In this document: positions 52,474 to 61,225 of the stretch, one piece after another
Layout of the letters: every line of letters starts with the position of its first letter
Position numbering within the stretch: the stretch's first letter is position 1
Source of the DNA: an uncultured Collinsella sp.
GTDB taxonomy: Bacteria; Actinomycetota; Coriobacteriia; Coriobacteriales; Coriobacteriaceae
Assembly (NCBI GenBank): GCA_900756765.1
Contig: CAAELE010000001.1
Location: forward strand, 65,277-129,276
DNA: 64,000 nucleotides
Direction of reading: 5' to 3'
Notes under the pieces: generated by a model
The model's input: only the letters and a program-made list of their open reading frames with translations
Databases searched by the model: none
Told to the model about the DNA's origin: nothing
Position numbers and translations under genes: made by a program

Positions 52474-53619
52474 ATGAACAGGCTTTTCGACAAATCGATC
52501 GTGCTGGCGTGCTGTATCGCAGCCGCCGTGGGCCTTGCTGTGGACGCTCGCCTGGTCGCGGCGTTTTGCCTTGGCGTTATTGCCACTTCGCTGGCCGAGG
52601 TCGCACAGGAAGAACGCATGCGCCGCACAAGCGAGGCCGCGAGCTTCGTCTACATCATCGCGGCTGTCTTCGTGCCGCCGTTTGTGCCGTTTGCGCCTCT
52701 CGCCCTCTATGACATCGCACGACGCGTGCGCCGCGAGCACGCCTGGGTCGCGCTAGGCATTGGCTCCGTCTTTACCTTTGCGCTTGTTGCGGACCTTCGC
52801 GCCGACGTGCTCACCGCCCGAACGCTCCTGCTGACCGCCATCCTTTCGGTTGCCGCCACCTTGTTATCGCTACGTACCGCCCAGTTGGAGCGCGAGCAGC
52901 AGCGCATGCGCCGTATCCGCGATGAGCTGCAAGAACGAGCCCTCGTGCTCGAAGCGCGCAACCGCGATCTTGCCGACCGCCAGGACTACGAAGTCGAGCT
53001 CGCGACGCTCGCCGAACGCGCCCGCATCGCGCGCGAGATCCACGATAACGTCGGGCACCAGCTCACGCGCGCCTCACTGCAAGCCGAAGCACTGCGCGTG
53101 GTTCACACCGACGAGCCCGGCGTCGCCGCCGATTTCGCCGACGTCAAACGCACGGTTGACGAGGCGCTCCAGCTTGTGCGCACCAGCGTCCACGCGCTCA
53201 ACGACAACGCCGTCGACCTTTCCGTGCAGCTCGAACGCATTGTTGAAGGCGCGCGCTCGAACGGCGGTCCGCAGATTGAGCTTGAAGTTATGACCGAACA
53301 TGCGCCCGCAAACGTCGCGAACTGCTTTGCGGCGGTCCTGCGCGAGGCGCTCTCCAACACCATACGTCACGCTTGCGCCCATGCTGTCACTGTACGGTGT
53401 ATGGAGCATCCGTCGTTTTACCAGCTCATCGTTACCGACGATGGCGTGGGCGGGGTCCAAGCAAGCGGTCGCGGCGCCGCGGAGGGCATGGGGCTCGCTT
53501 CCATGCGCGAGCGCATCGAGGCGCTTGGCGGCACCTTCACCGCCGGTCCGCGCGCCGGCGCCGGCGGCTGGCGCGTGTTTGCCACCGTTCCCAAACAGCA
53601 AGGAGATGAGGACCGATGA
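52474..53619 (+). CDS. Histidine kinase (NarX/DesK-like), leaderless
   Basis: A 381-residue kinase. Four to five hydrophobic helices fill the first 130 residues with almost no extracellular domain, then a coiled coil, the HisKA_3 motif ARIAREIHDNVGHQLTR and an HATPase domain (LREALSNTIRHACAH...DDGVGG...GMGLASMRERIEALGG). It resembles DesK/LiaS-type sensors that detect membrane or cell-wall stress. The start at 52474 is chosen from the homology onset; it sits 6 nt after a -10 box. Its last codons overlap the regulator start (ATGA). Confidence 0.87.
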   Translation: MNRLFDKSIVLACCIAAAVGLAVDARLVAAFCLGVIATSLAEVAQEERMRRTSEAASFVYIIAAVFVPPFVPFAPLALYDIARRVRREHAWVALGIGSVFTFALVADLRADVLTARTLLLTAILSVAATLLSLRTAQLEREQQRMRRIRDELQERALVLEARNRDLADRQDYEVELATLAERARIAREIHDNVGHQLTRASLQAEALRVVHTDEPGVAADFADVKRTVDEALQLVRTSVHALNDNAVDLSVQLERIVEGARSNGGPQIELEVMTEHAPANVANCFAAVLREALSNTIRHACAHAVTVRCMEHPSFYQLIVTDDGVGGVQASGRGAAEGMGLASMRERIEALGGTFTAGPRAGAGGWRVFATVPKQQGDEDR

Positions 53620-54245
53620 GGCTCATCGTTGTCGACGACGACCGCTTGGTGGTCGATTCGCTCAAGATAATCCTGGGTGCCCAGCCGCAAATCGAGGTGG
53701 TGGGTACTGGCGCCGACGGCAACGACGCAGTGGCTCTTTATGCCGAACACGCACCCGATATCGCGCTGCTCGACATTCAGATGCCGGGGCGCGACGGGCT
53801 TTCGGCGGCGCGCGAAATCCTTGAGCGCGACCCTGCGGCGCGCGTGGTGTTTCTGACGACATTCTCGGATGACGAGTACATTGTGTCGGCGCTCAAGTTG
53901 GGCGCCCGCGGCTACCTGATCAAAACCGATGTCGCCGCCATTCCGCCGGCGTTGGCCCAGGTCATGGATGGCAAACGCGTGCTCGAGGGAAAGGCGATCG
54001 AGGACATCGATTTTGACGGAACGGGCATCGCGACGGGCACGCCCCGCCGGCCCGCGGCCTTTGCCAGCCTGACCGACCGCGAGTTCGAAGTCGCCGAGCT
54101 CATCGCCCGCGGCCTCGACAACAAAGAGATTGCCGCCACCGCCTATATGGGCGAAGGCACCGTGCGCAACCACATCAGCTCGATCCTTGCCAAAATGGGC
54201 CTGCGCAACCGCACGCAGATCGCCATCGCCTACCTGCGAGGCTAA
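53616..54245 (+). CDS. NarL/LuxR-family response regulator
   Basis: A 209-residue regulator. Receiver domain with phospho-acceptor Asp53 in ALLDIQMPG and the usual VVDDD acidic pocket. A LuxR helix-turn-helix follows at the end (LTDREFEVAELIARGLDNKEIA...GTVRNHISSILAKMGLRNRTQ). It overlaps the kinase gene by 4 nt. The pair lies divergent to the ABC-2 exporter, so it probably switches that exporter on. The shared 198-bp gap would hold its site. Confidence 0.92.
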   Translation: MRLIVVDDDRLVVDSLKIILGAQPQIEVVGTGADGNDAVALYAEHAPDIALLDIQMPGRDGLSAAREILERDPAARVVFLTTFSDDEYIVSALKLGARGYLIKTDVAAIPPALAQVMDGKRVLEGKAIEDIDFDGTGIATGTPRRPAAFASLTDREFEVAELIARGLDNKEIAATAYMGEGTVRNHISSILAKMGLRNRTQIAIAYLRG

Positions 54246-54264
54246 TTTCCCAACGGCCGACCAC

Positions 54265-54319
54265 CCCGGCATAGCAAAATGGCTGTTACCGATTTAACGC
54301 CATTTCAAAACTATGCCGG
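54265..54319. repeat. Small inverted repeat, first part of a nested set
   Basis: CCGGCATAG with a later AAAATGGC pairs with GCCATTT and CTATGCCGG. The right arm is also the left arm of the larger repeat at 54306-54459. Confidence 0.6.
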
Positions 54320-54459
54320 TTTACGGGGCTAAAGTCGGGACCCTCATCCATACCTTCATTTTTTGAAAAACGGCAGGCTATCTACCTGCGGTTTTGTTTT
54401 TGCGATTTTCTGTATGGTCGGAGGTTCGCTATCCGGCCCCGTAAACCGGCATAGTTTTG
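54306..54459. repeat. Perfect 24-bp inverted repeat
   Basis: Arms 54306-54329 and 54436-54459 are exact reverse complements (CAAAACTATGCCGG...). The 106-bp interior holds a further GCAGG/CCTGC hairpin. It lies downstream of the two-component genes. Confidence 0.85.
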
Positions 54460-54490
54460 TTAGCGGCAGCCTAACCGCGCGTTTAAGCGC

Positions 54491-54524
54491 GGGGCCGGTG
54501 GGGCATTTTTGCCCCACCGGCCCC
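54491..54524. terminator. Strong hairpin terminator between converging units
   Basis: GGGGCCGGTGGGGC pairs with GCCCCACCGGCCCC, 14 bp, loop ATTTTT. It serves the regulator genes and/or the hydrogenase operon. Confidence 0.7.
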
Positions 54525-54556
54525 CATTCCAGCGCTATACCAGCCCCATTCCAGAG

Positions 54557-54898
54557 CTATTCCGGCTTGGTTTCCACCGTGGGAGTCTTGTCTGCCGCAA
54601 CTGGGGTGCGAGCGGTGTCCATGGTCAGGCAGTGCTTGGGGCAGCTTTCGATGCACTCGCCGCACACCACGCAGGCGTACGGGTCGATCGACCAGGTACC
54701 GCCTTTGCGATCGACCGCGAGCGCACCCGCCGGGCAACGGCGCGCGCACATGCCGCAGCAGATGCACACGTCCATGTCATTGACGATATGCCCGCGCAAG
54801 CGCTCGGGCGCCGCGAGCTTCTCCTGCGGATAGCACACCGTGACCGGCTGTTTGACCATAGAACCCAAGGCCGTCTTGGCAAATGTCAGCAAACTCAT
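54557..54898 (-). CDS. Ferredoxin-like subunit of group 4 [NiFe] hydrogenase (EchF/NuoI-like)
   Basis: A 113-residue protein with two [4Fe-4S] motifs, CICCGMCARRCPAGAL and CVVCGECIESCPKHCL, as in EchF/HycF/NuoI. It passes electrons between a soluble ferredoxin and the small subunit. It is the last gene of the hydrogenase operon, 7 nt after the large subunit gene. Confidence 0.9.
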   Translation of the reverse strand: MSLLTFAKTALGSMVKQPVTVCYPQEKLAAPERLRGHIVNDMDVCICCGMCARRCPAGALAVDRKGGTWSIDPYACVVCGECIESCPKHCLTMDTARTPVAADKTPTVETKPE

Positions 54899-54905
54899 GC
54901 CGCGC

Positions 54906-55994
54906 CTACCTTTCCGTGCAGCTAATGCAGGGGTCGATGGTCAGGATAATCATGGGCACGTTGGCAAGGAGCACGCCCTGCAGCGCATGCGTCAGACCCG
55001 CCAGGTTCTGCGACGTCGGCGTGCGCACGCGGAAACGGTCCAGATTCTTGGTGCCGTTGCCGCGCACATAGTAATACGCCTCGCCACGCGGCTGCTCAAT
55101 CACAACCTCGCCGCGCGCGCCGTCGGCCGGCGTGAGCTTGGTGCGTCCGCCGATTCCGTCGTGCGGAATCTTGCCCACAAGCTCCTTGATGATGCCCATG
55201 GCCTGCGTGACCTCGGCACAACGCACCTGACAGCGGGCATAGCAGTCGCCATCGTTAGCAACGATAGGCTCAAACGCAGCTAAGTCCGCATAGGCACCGT
55301 CACCGAACATACGTACGTCGTAGTCCACGCCCGAGGCGCGGCCGAACGGGCCGACCATCGACAGACCCAGCGCGTCCTTCTTGCTGATCACGCCCACGCC
55401 ATGCAGGCGCTCGCCGCAGCTGGCGTCGTCCAAAAACGTATGCACCAGAGCCTCGTAGTCGGGACGCATGGCGTCGAGCGTCTGGACAATACCCGCCAGC
55501 TCGGAGTCCTCAATGTCGTGTTTAAGACCGCCAATCTCGTTGATCGACAGAATCACGCGACCGCCGCACGTACTCTCGAAGATCTTGAGAATCTGCTCGC
55601 GCAGCGTCCAAGACCGATAGAACAGCGCCTCGAAGCCAAAGGCATCGGCGAGCAGGCCCAGCCACAGCAGATGCGAGTGGATGCGCGAAAGCTCATGCAG
55701 AATGGTACGGATATACTGCACGCGGCCAGGCACCTCGATGTCGAGCATGCGCTCGCAGGCGCTGGCATAGCCGCAGCTATGGCCCACGGCGCAGATGCCG
55801 CAGATGCGCTCGGCGATGTAGCCAAACTGATGCATATCGCGCTTTTCGGTGAGCTTCTCGAGCCCGCGGTGCACAAAGCCGATCTGCGGAATTGCCTCGA
55901 TGACGCGGTCGTCCTCGATCACTAGGTCCAGATGAAGCGGCTCGGGCAGCACCGGGTGCTGCGGGCCAAACGGAATAACGGAGCGATGTGCCAT
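54906..55994 (-). CDS. Group 4 [NiFe] hydrogenase large subunit (EchE-like)
   Basis: A 362-residue catalytic subunit, of the same size class as EchE (short form of HycE). The Ni-Fe site ligands are all there: RICGICAVGH near residue 63 and DPCISC at the C-terminus. These four Cys distinguish it from NuoD of complex I. Only four residues follow the last Cys (TER), so a cleaved C-terminal extension may be very short or absent. It makes or uses H2. Maturation genes (hyp) are not in the window. Confidence 0.92.
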   Translation of the reverse strand: MAHRSVIPFGPQHPVLPEPLHLDLVIEDDRVIEAIPQIGFVHRGLEKLTEKRDMHQFGYIAERICGICAVGHSCGYASACERMLDIEVPGRVQYIRTILHELSRIHSHLLWLGLLADAFGFEALFYRSWTLREQILKIFESTCGGRVILSINEIGGLKHDIEDSELAGIVQTLDAMRPDYEALVHTFLDDASCGERLHGVGVISKKDALGLSMVGPFGRASGVDYDVRMFGDGAYADLAAFEPIVANDGDCYARCQVRCAEVTQAMGIIKELVGKIPHDGIGGRTKLTPADGARGEVVIEQPRGEAYYYVRGNGTKNLDRFRVRTPTSQNLAGLTHALQGVLLANVPMIILTIDPCISCTER

Positions 55995-55999
55995 GGACC

Positions 56000-56722
56000 T
56001 TACGCCTCCTTTTTCTGCTTGTCGCGGGCGGCCTTGGCGGCAAGCGCCGCGCAGACCTTGGCCGCTTTCTCGGGATCCATGGCGGCGAGCTTTGCCTCCA
56101 TCTCGGCGGCCTTGAGCGCAGCCTTCGCAGCAGCCTCGTCGTGCTGAGCATCGGAGCCGGCAGCCGCAGCGGGCTGAGCGACGGCAACGTCCGCGGCATC
56201 GCCGGCACCCGCGGCGCCCTCCCCTGCAGCGGCCGCGGCAGCGGCGGCCTTCTCGGCCGCAGCCTTGCGCGCCTTGGCCTCGGCGGCGGCACGGACCTTC
56301 ATGGCCTTCTCGCGCGCAGCTTTCACCTCGGGCGTGATAACGCTCATGGGTTCGGCAGTCGAGACCTGGTAGAAAAAGCCCTTAAAGTCAATCTGCATGT
56401 CGGTGATGGCAAGACCAAACAGGTCATGTGCTTCGTTCTCAAACGGGAACACCGCCGGATAATACGAGCTGATGGACGGAATCTCCTGATACCGATCGAT
56501 ACCCTCGACCACCAGATTCTCAATTGCATAGTTTCCGTCCCGCGCAATCTGCTCTTGCGCAGCGCGGACGTTGATAAACGTATAGACCAGGCGATACGAG
56601 CCGTCGTCCACACAGCGCTCGGCATGCATCTGCACAAAGCGCGCGCCGGCACCCTTGAGTGCCTGCACATGCGCCAGGAGCTCATCGATCCCGACGGTGG
56701 TATAGATTGCCTTTTGCATCAC
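56000..56722 (-). CDS. NuoC/EchD-like hydrogenase subunit with Ala-rich tail
   Basis: A 240-residue protein. Residues 1-120 are the 30-kDa (NuoC) domain: YRLVYTFINVRAAQEQIARD, then ISSYYPAVFPFENEAHDLFGL. The C-terminal 110 residues are an Ala/Lys/Glu-rich helical extension (RAAAEAKARKAAAEKAA) with no equivalent in canonical EchD. The gene start overlaps the small-subunit stop by 4 nt. It holds the large subunit in the complex; the role of the tail is unknown. Confidence 0.85.
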   Translation of the reverse strand: MMQKAIYTTVGIDELLAHVQALKGAGARFVQMHAERCVDDGSYRLVYTFINVRAAQEQIARDGNYAIENLVVEGIDRYQEIPSISSYYPAVFPFENEAHDLFGLAITDMQIDFKGFFYQVSTAEPMSVITPEVKAAREKAMKVRAAAEAKARKAAAEKAAAAAAAAGEGAAGAGDAADVAVAQPAAAAGSDAQHDEAAAKAALKAAEMEAKLAAMDPEKAAKVCAALAAKAARDKQKKEA

Positions 56723-57300
56723 TCGGCCTCCTTTGCAGCGGCGGGTGCACCGTCAGCCGTACCCGCGTCGACACCGGCCCCGGCCTCAGCCGCAGCCACA
56801 AACCCGTTCTCGCCTAGCTCAACGCCACCGTCCCAGGTTGCGGCGCCGCCCACGGTAAGCGGATCGCCGCCAGCACGCATCACAGCCTCCTTCTGATCAA
56901 GGATGCCGCACGCCTCCACAATGGCATCGATCACCGTCTCGGGGCGAATGGCGCACCCGGGCGCGTACACGTCCACGGGAATCGCGCGGTCCACGCCGCC
57001 GATCACGTTGTAGGCATCGCGGAACACGCCACCCGAACACGCGCAGATACCGCAGGCCACCACGCACTTGGGCTCGAGCATCTGGTTGTAGATCTGGCGC
57101 ACGACGGGCAGGTTCTGGGCATTGACCGACCCCGTCACCAAAAAGATATCCGCATGCTTGGGGTTGCCGGTGTTGACCACACCAAAGCGCTCCGCATCGA
57201 ACAGCGGCGTGAGCGAGGCCAGCACCTCGATATCGCATCCGTTGCAGCTCGAACCGTCGTAATGAATAACCCACGGCGAGCGCGACATTTTATGATCCAT
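56719..57300 (-). CDS. Hydrogenase small subunit (EchC/NuoB-like)
   Basis: A 193-residue protein. The proximal [4Fe-4S] ligands are in SCNGCDIEVLA, CGICACSGG and APGCAIRP, as in NuoB/EchC. The last ~40 residues form an Ala/Gly-rich tail. It transfers electrons from the ferredoxin subunit to the Ni-Fe site. It starts 12 nt after the fused membrane subunit gene. Confidence 0.9.
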   Translation of the reverse strand: MDHKMSRSPWVIHYDGSSCNGCDIEVLASLTPLFDAERFGVVNTGNPKHADIFLVTGSVNAQNLPVVRQIYNQMLEPKCVVACGICACSGGVFRDAYNVIGGVDRAIPVDVYAPGCAIRPETVIDAIVEACGILDQKEAVMRAGGDPLTVGGAATWDGGVELGENGFVAAAEAGAGVDAGTADGAPAAAKEAE

Positions 57301-57312
57301 GGATGCCGCCTC

Positions 57313-60195
57313 CTAAATAAACACGTCGACGAGGATGGGCATAAGGTTGAGCAGGCCAAACACCAGCGCCACGCCCCAGCCGAGCTTAAAGCAGCTGCGC
57401 CAGGTGCTGCGTGCGAAGGTGTTGTCGATCAGCACCTCGACAAAATACGTCGCAGCCATCACGACCAGGGCTACGACCCAGCTCACCGGGTTGTCCCAAA
57501 CAAAGAACATGCCCACCCACATCAAAAACAGCACGGTCTCGCACCAGTGCATAAGGGTCATCTTGGCCAGCGTGCCGCCGCTCATCTCGGTGGCGACGCC
57601 CTGGACAATCTCCTGATGCGCGTGATGCGAGTACGAAAGGTCAAACGGCGACTTGCGCAGCTTGATGGTAAGCACCGCAAGCAGCGCCAGGAAAATGGGC
57701 ACGCTGTACACGATGATGGGGGCCGACTGCCCCGTCACGGCGATGGAATCAAAGCTGTCGGTGGCAAGGTACAGGCCCACGCTCATCAGCAAAACGGCGG
57801 GCTCGTAACTCATAACCTGCAGTAACTCACGATCGGCGCCAACCTGGGCAAACGGGCTTTGCGTCGAGGCGGACGCCAGCACCACAAAGATCGCAGCGAG
57901 CGTCACCATAAAGGCGCACAGCAGCGTGTTGGAACCCGACACAAAGATGCCGCCGCCCACGACGGTAAAGATGAGCGCGCACGCCATGTAGGTATCGTCC
58001 ATGGTGTTTACGCTGGCAGGGGCCTTGCGCAGGAGCTTGGCCACATCGTAGAAGGGTTGCAGCAGGCGCGGGCCCACGCGGCCCTGCATGCGGGCGGACA
58101 GCTTGCGATCGATGCCGTCGATCAGGCCGCCCACAAGCGGTGCTAGCAGGGCAAACGCCACGGTGCCTATAAAGATGCCCAAGACGCCCGAACCTTCAAA
58201 ATACTTGCCGCGCAGCACCGAGGGCGCGCTCATGGCAAGCCGCTCGGGCCCAATCCACGCGCAACACAGCAGCGCAAACAAGATAATGCTGCAGCACACG
58301 ACGCTACCCGCGGGGCCAATACGCTTCTCGCCAAGGGCGTCCTCCGAGTACCAATTGCGCTTTTCGGCCTTTACCTCGCGTCCCATCGAGCCGCGGAAAT
58401 GGCGGTAATTGTCGGTTCCCACGCCCGAAAGGTACACGTTGACGTGCGGCTTATTGCTCACGCGGAATGAAGTCAGCAGCACCACGGCGATAAACGCCAC
58501 GATAACCACCATCAGATACATGGCGTCCTTGCCAATAACGTACGGCACGCGGCCAAACACCATGGCCAAGTAAGGCGACACCAGGCCGCTCGAGATAACC
58601 GGGAACGCCACGCAGCACAGAATCAGCAGCGCGGCGATGGTGTTGAGCGCCATCCATTCGGTCTTATGGACATTGACCTCAACGTTTTGAGCCGTGGGGT
58701 CGACGCCCGAAAGCTTGGCAAGCCACTTGCCCCAGAAGTAAAACGTCGCGGCCGAGCCAAAGGCAAGCACCATGATCATGAGCACGTTGCCGGTCTGCGC
58801 AAACGCCACCAGGGCGCCCCACTTGGACACGAGCATGCCAAACGGCGCCACAAACATGCCCATGATACCCAGCATCATCAGACGCGTCAGGTGCGGCATG
58901 CGACTGAACATACCGTCCATGTCCTCGATATTGCGGCTGCCGATATGATGCTCGGCCGTGCCCACGCACAGGAACAGCAGCGACTTGGCCACCGTGTGGA
59001 ACAGGATCAGGAAGATGGCCGCCCATACGGCCTCGGGCGCGCCGACACCCAAGCAGGCGCTGATGAGGCCCAAGTTGGAAATGGTGGAGTACGCGAGCAC
59101 GCGTTTGGCGTTGCTCTGCGAGATGGCCATGAGGGCAGCGAGCAAAAACGTGATGGCACCCACACTCGTGACCATAAAGCCGGTCACGGGATAGATGGCA
59201 TAGAGCGGGCTCAGCTTGACCATCAGGAACACGCCGGCTTTGACCATGGTGGACGAGTGCAGAAGGGCGCTCGTGGGCGTGGGGGCAACCATGGCACCGA
59301 GCAGCCAGGTATGGAACGGCATCTGCGCGGCCTTGGTAAGGGCGGCGAGCGACAGCAGAATGACCGGCATCACCAGCAGCGCGGACTGCGCGGTTCCGGC
59401 GCCGGAAAGCTCGATCATGCCCGAGATGGTCAGCGGCATGCCGTTAACGTGCAGGAACATGAGTCCGGCCAAGAACGCGATGCCGCCCAGCATGTTGAGG
59501 ATGATCTGGGTGAAGGCGTTTTTGATGGCCTCGGGCGTGCGCGTGTAGCCAATCATAAGGAACGAGCACACGGTGGTGATTTCCCAGCCGCAGAACAGCC
59601 ACTCAAGGTTGTCGCTCGTCACGATGACGAACATGGCCGAGAGGAACAGGAACATGAGCGCCAGAAACTGCGGGCGACGGTCGGGCGCGGTCTGCCCGCG
59701 CAGCGCGGCCTCGTGCTCGTCATGGGCCTGGAAGTCCTTCATGTAGCCCAGGGCATACACGCAGATGAGGCTGCCGACGATGCCGACGGCAAGGACCATG
59801 ATCACGCTCATGTAGTCTAAGTAGAGCGGCGTTGCCGTGACGGCTTCGGCCGCAGGCAACGTCATGGCTGCAAAGGCGAGCGAGCCCACCAGCTGGACTA
59901 TGCCGAGCACTGTGGTGAGCGCGTTCCTATATTTGTACGCGTTGTACAGGATGACGGCGCACAGGATGACATCGATGGCGGAGCTGATGATCGAGAGCAC
60001 ATGCGAGGTGCCGGGGGCAACCTCAAAGCTCTGCGGACCCGTGCCAAAAAACATGACGGCGACTACAACTGTCACCGCCATAATGATGCCGGAACCTATG
60101 AGCCCCACCGCATCGCGGGCGCGGTCACCGCGCGCGAGCAGCATGCCCAGCGCCGGTACCAGCGGAAACAGGGTAAGGAAATACAGTAGCGTCAT
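57313..60195 (-). CDS. Fused proton-pumping subunits NuoL/EchA and NuoH/EchB
   Basis: A 960-residue protein with some 22 helices. Residues about 1-640 match NuoL/M/EchA antiporter-like subunits: LEWLFCGWEITTVCSFLMIGYT, AAQMPFHTWLLGAMVAPTPTSALLHSSTMVKAGVFL. Residues about 660-960 match NuoH/EchB: GLIDGIDRKLSARMQGRVGP, LLQPFYDVAKLL, QSPFAQVGADRELLQVMSYEPA. In Ech and complex I these are separate chains, and here they are one. It moves ions (H+ or Na+) coupled to ferredoxin/H2 turnover. GGGAG precedes the ATG at 60195. It is the first gene of the operon. Confidence 0.9.
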   Translation of the reverse strand: MTLLYFLTLFPLVPALGMLLARGDRARDAVGLIGSGIIMAVTVVVAVMFFGTGPQSFEVAPGTSHVLSIISSAIDVILCAVILYNAYKYRNALTTVLGIVQLVGSLAFAAMTLPAAEAVTATPLYLDYMSVIMVLAVGIVGSLICVYALGYMKDFQAHDEHEAALRGQTAPDRRPQFLALMFLFLSAMFVIVTSDNLEWLFCGWEITTVCSFLMIGYTRTPEAIKNAFTQIILNMLGGIAFLAGLMFLHVNGMPLTISGMIELSGAGTAQSALLVMPVILLSLAALTKAAQMPFHTWLLGAMVAPTPTSALLHSSTMVKAGVFLMVKLSPLYAIYPVTGFMVTSVGAITFLLAALMAISQSNAKRVLAYSTISNLGLISACLGVGAPEAVWAAIFLILFHTVAKSLLFLCVGTAEHHIGSRNIEDMDGMFSRMPHLTRLMMLGIMGMFVAPFGMLVSKWGALVAFAQTGNVLMIMVLAFGSAATFYFWGKWLAKLSGVDPTAQNVEVNVHKTEWMALNTIAALLILCCVAFPVISSGLVSPYLAMVFGRVPYVIGKDAMYLMVVIVAFIAVVLLTSFRVSNKPHVNVYLSGVGTDNYRHFRGSMGREVKAEKRNWYSEDALGEKRIGPAGSVVCCSIILFALLCCAWIGPERLAMSAPSVLRGKYFEGSGVLGIFIGTVAFALLAPLVGGLIDGIDRKLSARMQGRVGPRLLQPFYDVAKLLRKAPASVNTMDDTYMACALIFTVVGGGIFVSGSNTLLCAFMVTLAAIFVVLASASTQSPFAQVGADRELLQVMSYEPAVLLMSVGLYLATDSFDSIAVTGQSAPIIVYSVPIFLALLAVLTIKLRKSPFDLSYSHHAHQEIVQGVATEMSGGTLAKMTLMHWCETVLFLMWVGMFFVWDNPVSWVVALVVMAATYFVEVLIDNTFARSTWRSCFKLGWGVALVFGLLNLMPILVDVFI

Positions 60196-60345
60196 ACCAT
60201 CACTCCCCCATGCAAAAACGCTGCAATTGTTTAACGTTATAGCTCAATTGAGGAGTAGCGGCGGCAGGTTTTCGGTCAACTGGGGAGTTTTAGGCGTACA
60301 GGGTAAGGGCGCGTCCGCTTTGGAGCAGTGGGGCGGCAAGAAAAA

Positions 60346-60363
60346 TGCGCCCCTGTGGGCGCA
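60346..60363 (-). terminator. Terminator of the helix-turn-helix gene
   Basis: TGCGCCCACAGGGGCGCA then TTTTTCTT on the minus strand, 12 bp past the stop codon. Confidence 0.75.
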
Positions 60364-60375
60364 CCATCCCGTTCG

Positions 60376-60771
60376 CTATTCCGCCTTTTTAACGCGCGGC
60401 TTGCGGCCGCGCGGCTTATCGATAAGCGCGTCGGCGCCGCCATCGCGATACTGGCGGCACCAGGCCTTGACTGAAGACTCGCTGGGAATCTTGTGCTTGA
60501 TCATGGCCTCGCGAACCGTCAGACCGTTTTCCAGACGGTCCTTAACCACGGCGAGCTTTACGTCGTACGAATAGGTGTGATGGCGAGCGCCCGCGTTGAG
60601 TACGGCATCGGCACCGCCCACGGCATACGCGCGGGCCCACTGACGAGCCGTGGCCTGGGGAATGCCAAGCTTTGCGGCGAGGGCGCGGTGACCGACCCCC
60701 TCTTGGAGGATCTCGACGGCGCGCTGCCTAACCTCGGGCGCATGCGTGCGAGTCCTTGTTGCTTCTGACAT
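60376..60771 (-). CDS. Transposase-OrfA-like helix-turn-helix protein (orphan)
   Basis: A 131-residue protein with two helix-turn-helix units: VRQRAVEILQEGVGHRALAA..ATARQWARAY and VKDRLENGLTVREAMIKHKIP..SVKAWCRQYRDGG, as in IS3/IS150 OrfA (InsJ-like). A basic tail (KPRGRKPRVKKAE) follows. No OrfB integrase and no terminal repeats are seen, so it is an orphan, perhaps a domesticated DNA-binding protein. The start is uncertain: ATG at 60771 or GTG at 60780; neither has a good ribosome site. Confidence 0.7.
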   Translation of the reverse strand: MSEATRTRTHAPEVRQRAVEILQEGVGHRALAAKLGIPQATARQWARAYAVGGADAVLNAGARHHTYSYDVKLAVVKDRLENGLTVREAMIKHKIPSESSVKAWCRQYRDGGADALIDKPRGRKPRVKKAE

Positions 60772-61110
60772 ACCTGCCACTTCTACTTCTTAGCCTTAAA
60801 CGTTAAATTGCTTTCTTACGTGCGAGTTAGATAGTAGCATTTTACTGTTTGTTCAAAGCAGTTAATTAAAATAGACGCGGCGTTATCTGGGCATTTGACA
60901 CCAATTTACGACATTTCTTTATCGATTATTTACGCTGGTAGCTAGCTCGCAGCCAATCGTCATTCGCTTGCCAACAAAATTGGCATCTCTTTATGTCCTT
61001 TGGTATAGAGGATATAAGTATTAACCCCTCCCTCAACAATTCTGAGCGGTCCGCAAGGCAGTAGACACCCTCGCTCCTCGTGATTAGCGCGCATAGCCAT
61101 CCACCGGAGC
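60772..61110. other. AT-rich region without recognised gene
   Basis: About 340 bp with clearly lower GC than the neighbours. A 63-codon minus-strand frame (60926-61117) has no known motif or ribosome site. It may be old mobile DNA tied to the helix-turn-helix gene, or a large promoter region. Confidence 0.4.
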
Positions 61111-61118
61111 AAAACAAA

Positions 61119-61155
61119 AAGGGCGGGACCTGCTGCGCTTGCAGACCCCGCCCCG
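61119..61155 (-). terminator. Terminator of the flavin oxidoreductase gene
   Basis: GGGGCGGGGTCTGCAAGCGC and the complement GCGC...CCCGCCC, followed by TTTTTGTTTT on the minus strand. Confidence 0.75.
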
Positions 61156-61225
61156 GTTGACACCCGATGGGACGCAGTCGGGCGAGGCTAATCCGTGCTA
61201 CCGCCCCGCCTGGCCGCGAAGTTAA

